Assembly: GCA_905210525.1 (NCBI GenBank) | Contig: CAJLXE010000033.1 | Span: 1 to 11,835 of the forward strand | Origin: an uncultured Clostridia bacterium | GTDB lineage: Bacteria > Bacillota > Clostridia > HGM11327 | Length of the DNA: 11,835 nucleotides | Reading direction: 5' to 3' | In this document: positions 7,986 through 11,835 of the stretch, piece after piece | How the letters are laid out: every line of letters starts with the position of its first letter | Position numbering within the stretch: the first letter of the stretch is position 1 | Made by a program: the position numbers and the translations under genes | Notes under the pieces: generated by a model | The model's database searches: none | The model's input: only the letters and a program-made list of their open reading frames with translations | Told to the model about the DNA's origin: nothing

Positions 7986-8807
7986 TTATAATTTGAGAAT
8001 ACCTTTTTTCGTGGGATCTCCGGCAAACAGCGTTCCTGTGTTTTTTCCGTCGAGAATGTCGTAAAGCGAATACGGATTATTGCCGTTTGTTATAATGACG
8101 TCTGTTCCCTGAGAGACAGCAAGCTCTGCCGCTTGCAGCTTTGTTTTCATCCCGCCTGTTCCTCTGCGCGATCCTGCGCCTCCCGCAAGAGAATATACGC
8201 TTTCATCTATTTTGTCTATGCGGTTTATAAGCTTTGCGTTGGGGTGAAGTCTCGGATCACTGTCGTAAAGTCCGTCTATATCCGAGAATATTATAAGCTT
8301 TGACGCACGGCATAAAACCGCTACTACGGCAGACAGACGGTCGTTGTCGCCGAACAGTCTTTCTTTGGATTCAATTTCGGTATAGCTTACGGAATCGTTT
8401 TCGTTTACTATGGGAATTACTCCCATTTCAAGAAGCGCACTGAATGTGTTGATAAGGTTTTCTTTTTTTTCTTCAATGTCGATATCTTCCGCATTAAGCA
8501 GTATTTGTGCGATTGTTTTGTCGTAATCTCCAAAAAATTTGTCGTAAAGAAACATCATTTTGCACTGACCTACCGCGGCGGCCGCTTGCTTGAGCCTGAG
8601 ACTGCCGGGTTGGGGATTCATATTAAGTTTGTTTTTCCCCGTTGCGATTGCTCCCGACGATACGAGAATTACCTCGTATCCCATGTTTACGGCGTCCGAT
8701 AAAACGCAGGCAATGCGGTCGAAAGCGCGCAGATTGCTTTTGCCGGTTTCGTTTGTGAGAGTGGAAGTCCCGACTTTTACAACTATTCTGTTCTGATATA
8801 AATTCAT
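7986..8807 (-). CDS. proB: Glutamate 5-kinase, kinase domain only (no PUA domain)
   Basis: ATP-dependent phosphorylation of L-glutamate to glutamyl 5-phosphate, the first and usually feedback-controlled step of proline synthesis. The 273 residues form one amino acid kinase fold. Visible elements are VVKVGTSTLT with K11, LVSSGAIATG (49-57), NENDSVS (135-141), FGDNDRLSA (152-160, N155 and D156), SDIDGLYDSDPR, and GTGGMKTKLQAA with K221. These cover the ATP- and glutamate-binding residues of the E. coli enzyme. The chain stops about where the E. coli enzyme begins its PUA domain, so this is a naturally short form rather than an obvious truncation. The start is supported by GGAGG inside the end of the upstream gene, 6 bases away, indicating co-transcription. 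No proA follows. The next gene is convergent glnS, so glutamyl phosphate reductase must be encoded elsewhere. Confidence 0.95.
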   Translation of the reverse strand: MNLYQNRIVVKVGTSTLTNETGKSNLRAFDRIACVLSDAVNMGYEVILVSSGAIATGKNKLNMNPQPGSLRLKQAAAAVGQCKMMFLYDKFFGDYDKTIAQILLNAEDIDIEEKKENLINTFSALLEMGVIPIVNENDSVSYTEIESKERLFGDNDRLSAVVAVLCRASKLIIFSDIDGLYDSDPRLHPNAKLINRIDKIDESVYSLAGGAGSRRGTGGMKTKLQAAELAVSQGTDVIITNGNNPYSLYDILDGKNTGTLFAGDPTKKGILKL

Positions 8808-8813
8808 ATTAAA

Positions 8814-9353
8814 TTATACCTCCACAATTCTGTAAGGGCGTGCGCAACGCGGAAGAATATGTTCCGTTACGTATTCGGTTTTGATTTTGAGATAGTTTGT
8901 GGTGGTGCCGTCGCTGCAACCGTAATATTCTTCTTTTATTATATCCTTGTCTAAAACGGCGGTAACATTTTCCGCGCTCTTAAGAAGCATACTGAAAATT
9001 GTTGCGGCTCCCGGCTTGGTATCAAGCATCTGCAGCATAAGCTCCTGCGGCGCAAACGATACTCTTGAAATTTCCATTGCCGCACTGAAATCCTTTGAAC
9101 TGAAGTGCTTGTTTCCCGAAGTTACGAAAAGATAGAAATCTGTTTGCTTACGGTTGCAAAGAAAAAGCGTTTTTACCATTTTCATGTTCAGCTTTTTGTT
9201 TATTGCAATGCAGTCCTCCATTGAAATTGCTTCATCCGTTTCAACACGTTCAAAAGGTATATTCGCGGTATCGAGAAAATCGTATGTAGCTTTCTGAAGC
9301 TGTGTGAGCATTGTTTTTGGCGGAACTGTCTGTATTTCGCTTATGTAAAACAT
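8814..9353 (-). CDS. YbaK/ProX-type prolyl-tRNA editing domain protein
   Basis: A 179-residue free-standing member of the YbaK/aminoacyl-tRNA deacylase superfamily. Relatives clear mischarged tRNA in trans, for example ProXp-ala hydrolysing Ala-tRNA-Pro. The fold is recognised from VKTLFLCNRKQTDFYLFV (60-77), where K61 matches the conserved catalytic lysine. KHFSSKDFSAA, the loop KPGAATIFSML (113-123) and YYGCSDGTTTNYLKIKT (143-159) follow. Two positions are atypical: the usual Asn after the lysine is T62, and the usual HP..N(T)AT element reads GCSDGTTT. This points to a subclade whose substrate I cannot assign, and PrdX-like names are possible. It begins at an ATG 8 bases after AAGGAG. It is promoter-proximal to proB with a 6-base gap, and divergent from the LysR gene. 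The link to proline supports a tRNA-Pro role by inference. Confidence 0.82.
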   Translation of the reverse strand: MFYISEIQTVPPKTMLTQLQKATYDFLDTANIPFERVETDEAISMEDCIAINKKLNMKMVKTLFLCNRKQTDFYLFVTSGNKHFSSKDFSAAMEISRVSFAPQELMLQMLDTKPGAATIFSMLLKSAENVTAVLDKDIIKEEYYGCSDGTTTNYLKIKTEYVTEHILPRCARPYRIVEV

Positions 9354-9368
9354 TTTTTGTTCTCCTTA

Positions 9369-9397
9369 TTGACATTTTTCGAAAGATAGTATATTAT
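9369..9397 (+). promoter_or_regulatory. Promoter of the LysR-type regulator gene
   Basis: TTGACA (9369-9374) is a perfect -35 element. It is 17 bases from TATTAT (9392-9397), a 5/6 match to the -10 consensus. The start is predicted near 9404, leaving a leader of about 65 bases before the GTG start. Its -35 lies next to the ribosome binding site of the divergent ProX-like gene. Confidence 0.8.
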
Positions 9398-9416
9398 TTA
9401 ATATAACATTTGAAAA
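9388..9416 (-). promoter_or_regulatory. Likely promoter of the ProX-like/proB operon
   Basis: Read on the minus strand, TTTTCA (9411-9416) and TATACT (9388-9393) are separated by 17 bases. They match the sigma-A consensus at 4/6 and 5/6. The predicted start lies near 9381, about 28 bases before the ATG. The -10 overlaps that of the divergent plus-strand promoter, so the two may compete. No experimental support can be given from sequence. Confidence 0.5.
9390..9405. promoter_or_regulatory. Palindromic operator candidate over both divergent -10 elements
   Basis: TATATTA (9390-9396) and TAATATA (9399-9405) are perfect inverted repeats around a 2-base centre. They cover the -10 boxes of both divergent promoters. 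Two smaller palindromes are nearby: TTTCGAAA (9377-9384), and TTAAT-G-ATTAA (9427-9437) in the LysR leader. AT-rich dyads in an intergenic region next to a LysR gene are typical binding-site candidates, but AT-rich palindromes also arise by chance. Confidence 0.4.
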
Positions 9417-9469
9417 ACGAATTTTTTTAATGATTAACATGACAAAATCAGATATAAGGTAACGGTGCT

Positions 9470-10351
9470 GTGGACGCAAATATTCTTAAATATATGGCTT
9501 TTATAAAAACGGTTGAGTACGGAAGCTTTACCAAAGCGGCAGAGGTTCTGCATTACACTCAGTCGGGAATAAGCAGAATGATAAACGATCTTGAGTGCGA
9601 GTGGAAAATAACGCTTCTTGAACGGAGCCGTGCGGGAGTAAGGCTTACGTCGGACGGACTGAGGATTCTGCCTTTTGCAAAATCGGTGTGTGAGGATTAT
9701 GAAAAACTGCAAATGCAGGTAGACGACCTGAACGATATGAAATCGGGACTCATAAGGATAGGTACGTTTTCGAGTGTGGCTACGCATTGGCTGCCTAACA
9801 TCATAAAGTGTTTCAAAGCGGATTATCCTAACATTGATTATGAGCTTCTGCTTGGGGATTACGCCGAAATAGAACGGTGGATAAACGAAGGAAGAGTGGA
9901 CTGCGGTTTTCTGAGATTGCCTGTAAGCACAAATATCGAGACGATTACTTTGGAGAGGGATAACTTTGTTGCGATTTTTCCCGAGGGACATCCTCTTTCG
10001 GTGGAAAAAGAGGTTTCGGTTGCGGCGCTTTGCAGCGAACCGTTTATATTGCTTGAACGGGGCGTTAAGGCGGGAGTATCGGAAATATTTGAGAGGTGCG
10101 CGCTTGTGCCCGACGTAAAATACACGACATGGGACGATTATGCCATAATGTCGATGGTGGAGAGTGGCCTGGGAATAAGTATTCTTCCGGAGCTGATACT
10201 CAGGAGGATTCCTTATAAAATAGTAAAGGTGAAGCTTGGCGTTCCTGCGTACAGAGACATTGCTTTTGCGCTGAGAAGCAGAAAAAATGCGTCTCTTGCG
10301 GTTATGCGCTTTATGGAATATCTTGACTTCAGGCACGGAGACGGAAATTAA
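9470..10351 (+). CDS. LysR-type transcriptional regulator
   Basis: A 293-residue DNA-binding regulator of normal family length. The winged helix-turn-helix occupies about residues 3-62 with FTKAAEVLHYTQSGISRMINDLE as its core, followed by LLERSRAGVRLTSDG. A linker helix follows, and the effector-binding domain starts near residue 92 (SGLIRIGTFSSVATHWLPNII) and runs to about 285. GLGISILPELIL is the usual late segment of that fold. The start is a GTG with AAGGT 9 bases upstream. The gene is divergent from the ProX-like/proB pair, the classic arrangement in which the regulator controls its divergent neighbour and itself. It is also followed after 11 bases by a membrane protein gene that it may co-express. 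The effector is unknown. Proline or another amino acid is only an inference from neighbours. Confidence 0.93.
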   Translation: MDANILKYMAFIKTVEYGSFTKAAEVLHYTQSGISRMINDLECEWKITLLERSRAGVRLTSDGLRILPFAKSVCEDYEKLQMQVDDLNDMKSGLIRIGTFSSVATHWLPNIIKCFKADYPNIDYELLLGDYAEIERWINEGRVDCGFLRLPVSTNIETITLERDNFVAIFPEGHPLSVEKEVSVAALCSEPFILLERGVKAGVSEIFERCALVPDVKYTTWDDYAIMSMVESGLGISILPELILRRIPYKIVKVKLGVPAYRDIAFALRSRKNASLAVMRFMEYLDFRHGDGN

Positions 10352-10362
10352 AAGGAGAATAT

Positions 10363-10869
10363 ATGAAACACATATTTCACGGTAAATGCAAATATAATAA
10401 TTGTAAAGCGGGAGTTTACGCCGACGGATTATGTTACAAGCATTTTGTGATGAACTGTGAGAAAGAAAAAAAGAACGAATGCGGAGTCAAAAACGGAAAA
10501 CAGCGTGCGATACACAAGGCGGACATGGCGGTGAATACGGTTGCGGTTATATTTGCCGCAATTCTCTGGGTTATTTGCTGTGCAGGAGCGGTGGAATTCG
10601 GTATTTTCTGTTACAGATGTATTCTTGCGGACGTGTGGAAGACGGTAATTATTGTTGCGGTTATTATTGCGGTGCTGTATCTGGTTATGAGGCTTATTCT
10701 GGTTATGTTTGACAAAGTAAAGGCTTCAAAATATATTTTTACGGCACTCATGATAGTATTTACCGTTTATGTTGCCTGTAGCGGCGAAAAGATATATGTT
10801 TATTGCATAACGGTCATAAGGACATGGGCGCAGGCTTTCGCGGAAAGCATGAAAGGAATACTGTTCTGA
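10363..10869 (+). CDS. Unrecognised membrane protein with N-terminal Zn-knuckle-like motif
   Basis: 168 residues, with no family that I recognise. The N-terminus has C9-x4-C14-x9-C24-x2-H27 (CKYNNC ... GLCYKH). This resembles the small CxxxxC...GxCxxH zinc knuckles found at the ends of some phage and HNH-type proteins. A basic, cysteine-containing stretch follows (28-55). Three hydrophobic segments come next (about 56-84, 92-117 and 123-140), with a weaker fourth near 143-160. The simplest reading is a cytosolic metal-binding head on a multi-pass membrane anchor, but topology is not settled. The start has a good AAAGGAG site. It sits 11 bases after the LysR gene and 49 bases before the YkvI-like gene, suggesting one transcript. 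The motif could also be fortuitous in a cysteine-rich protein. Confidence 0.8.
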   Translation: MKHIFHGKCKYNNCKAGVYADGLCYKHFVMNCEKEKKNECGVKNGKQRAIHKADMAVNTVAVIFAAILWVICCAGAVEFGIFCYRCILADVWKTVIIVAVIIAVLYLVMRLILVMFDKVKASKYIFTALMIVFTVYVACSGEKIYVYCITVIRTWAQAFAESMKGILF

Positions 10870-10918
10870 CGTTAAGCGCTGGAATACGTGTGCGGTCGAA
10901 CGAAAAGATTTGTTATCT

Positions 10919-11835
10919 GTGAAAAAAATGAGTGTATGCCGTGTGGCGTGGATTTTTGCGGGAAGCGTACTTGGAGCCGGATTGGTTTCGGGGCAGGAGC
11001 TGTGGCAGTTTTTCGGCAGATTCGGTATTAGAGGTTGGGCGGGACTTATTGTATCGATGCTTTTGTTTATGCTGCTCGGCGGTGCAACGCTTGTTACGGC
11101 GCACCGTGCGGACACGCCTCAGGTTGATAAGGTGATACTGCCGTTCAGGTCGGAGTTTTTCAGTGCGGTTGTGTGTGTATTGCAGCTGCTGTTTCTCGTA
11201 TCCCTTGTTACTGTAATGATATCGGGTGCGGGAGAACTTGCGAACAGTATTACGGGGCAGCCCAAATGGATTATGTGTCTTATAACGTCTGTGATAGCTG
11301 TTGTTATTTCGTTTGCAGGTATAAACGGTGCGGCGGCTGTATTTTCATTTTGCGTTCCGGTAATAGCGTTTGCGAGTGTTGCCTTTTCGGTGGCGGCAAT
11401 ATTTTGCTTCGGCAAAGGCGGGTACACGGCGGAATATGCAAACAGCGGCACAATAGCGGAAATTGCGGCGGCATTTACGTATGCTTCGTATAATTCGTTT
11501 GCTTCGTTGGGGGTGCTTTGTCCGTTTGCGGTAAAGGTGCGTGACAAAAAGACTCTTATGAGGGGCGCTGCTTTGGGAACCCTTGTTCTTGCCGTAATAA
11601 GCGCTTCGATACTTGCGGCGCTTTATGTATATCCTCATGCGCCGTCACAAAGTATGCCTATGCTTGCGCTTGCGTTTGCGCTGAATCCCATATCCGGATA
11701 CATATACGGGTCGCTTTTGTTTATGGGGCTTTTGCAGACGGCTGTTTCGGGTATTGCGGCGTTTGACGCGCTTATGTGTAACAAATCCGTATTTTACCGT
11801 AAAAAAAGGTTTTTGATGCTTATATTTTTCGGTGC
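10919..11835 (+). CDS. YkvI-family membrane protein, partial (3' end outside window)
   Basis: An open frame of 305 codons continues past the window end. The N-terminus has FAGSVLGAGLVSGQELWQFF, the hallmark of the YkvI family, which has an APC/LeuT-like transporter fold and no established substrate. About eight membrane helices are visible before the cut, including GWAGLIVSMLLFMLLGG, SLVTVMISGAGEL, AAFTYASYNSFASLGVL and MLALAFALNPISGYIYG. The glycine-rich break in helix 1 is where ions or substrate bind in this fold. The start is uncertain. GTG at 10919 gives the usual short lead before helix 1, ATG at 10928 is an alternative, and neither has a strong ribosome binding site. It lies 49 bases after the Zn-knuckle gene with no terminator between, so it may be the third gene of the LysR unit. 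Confidence 0.85.
   Translation, partial: MKKMSVCRVAWIFAGSVLGAGLVSGQELWQFFGRFGIRGWAGLIVSMLLFMLLGGATLVTAHRADTPQVDKVILPFRSEFFSAVVCVLQLLFLVSLVTVMISGAGELANSITGQPKWIMCLITSVIAVVISFAGINGAAAVFSFCVPVIAFASVAFSVAAIFCFGKGGYTAEYANSGTIAEIAAAFTYASYNSFASLGVLCPFAVKVRDKKTLMRGAALGTLVLAVISASILAALYVYPHAPSQSMPMLALAFALNPISGYIYGSLLFMGLLQTAVSGIAAFDALMCNKSVFYRKKRFLMLIFFG

Noticed and set aside
9434..10336. 300-residue minus-strand frame across the LysR gene
   Set aside because: It is rich in Arg, Lys, His and Tyr with no domain, as expected from the antisense of the LysR coding sequence, which has an unambiguous family match.
11119..11547. Minus-strand frame inside the YkvI-like gene
   Set aside because: It is antisense to a long transporter-like frame with a clear family motif and membrane helices, and shows no ribosome binding site.

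Overview
The window looks like a chromosomal segment of a clostridial (Firmicutes/Bacillota) bacterium, perhaps an uncultured gut relative of the Oscillospiraceae. The evidence is moderate GC with AT-rich intergenic gaps, GGAGG/AAGGAG ribosome binding sites, a YfmF/YfmH pair of M16 peptidase homologues, a DUF378 protein and a YkvI-type membrane protein. The lineage is inferred from gene content and style only. Almost all of the DNA is coding, and there is no sign of IS elements, phage, CRISPR arrays, tRNA or rRNA.

Layout. (1) 1-787 is the 3' part of ftsZ. It meets a small convergent DUF378 membrane protein gene (870-1079, minus) at a strong two-way hairpin terminator. (2) 1080-1271 is a 192-base gap. 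It contains a compact set of inverted repeats (1167-1248) that would fold as an RNA three-way junction just upstream of the next operon. I match it to no known riboswitch. (3) 1272-7909 is a tightly spaced five-gene plus-strand operon: yfmF - yfmH (8-base overlap) - lgt - pncB - glnS. It closes with a textbook terminator shared with the convergent minus-strand genes. (4) 7986-9353 is a minus-strand pair: a short, PUA-less glutamate 5-kinase (proB) and, upstream of it, a YbaK/ProX-type prolyl-tRNA editing-domain protein. (5) 9354-9469 is a divergent control region with overlapping promoters and a near-perfect palindrome over both -10 elements. (6) 9470-11835 runs plus-strand: a LysR-type regulator, an unrecognised small protein with a Zn-knuckle-like N-terminus and membrane segments, and a YkvI-family membrane protein cut by the window end.

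How the genes fit. The five-gene operon mixes housekeeping functions: a split-site M16 protease-like heterodimer, lipoprotein maturation, NAD salvage and Gln-tRNA charging. The proB / ProX-like pair is a proline-themed unit (first step of proline synthesis plus probable clearing of mischarged tRNA). The LysR gene faces it across a shared operator-like region, so proline or a related metabolite is a plausible, untested signal. The LysR gene is also followed closely by the two membrane protein genes, which may be co-transcribed with it.
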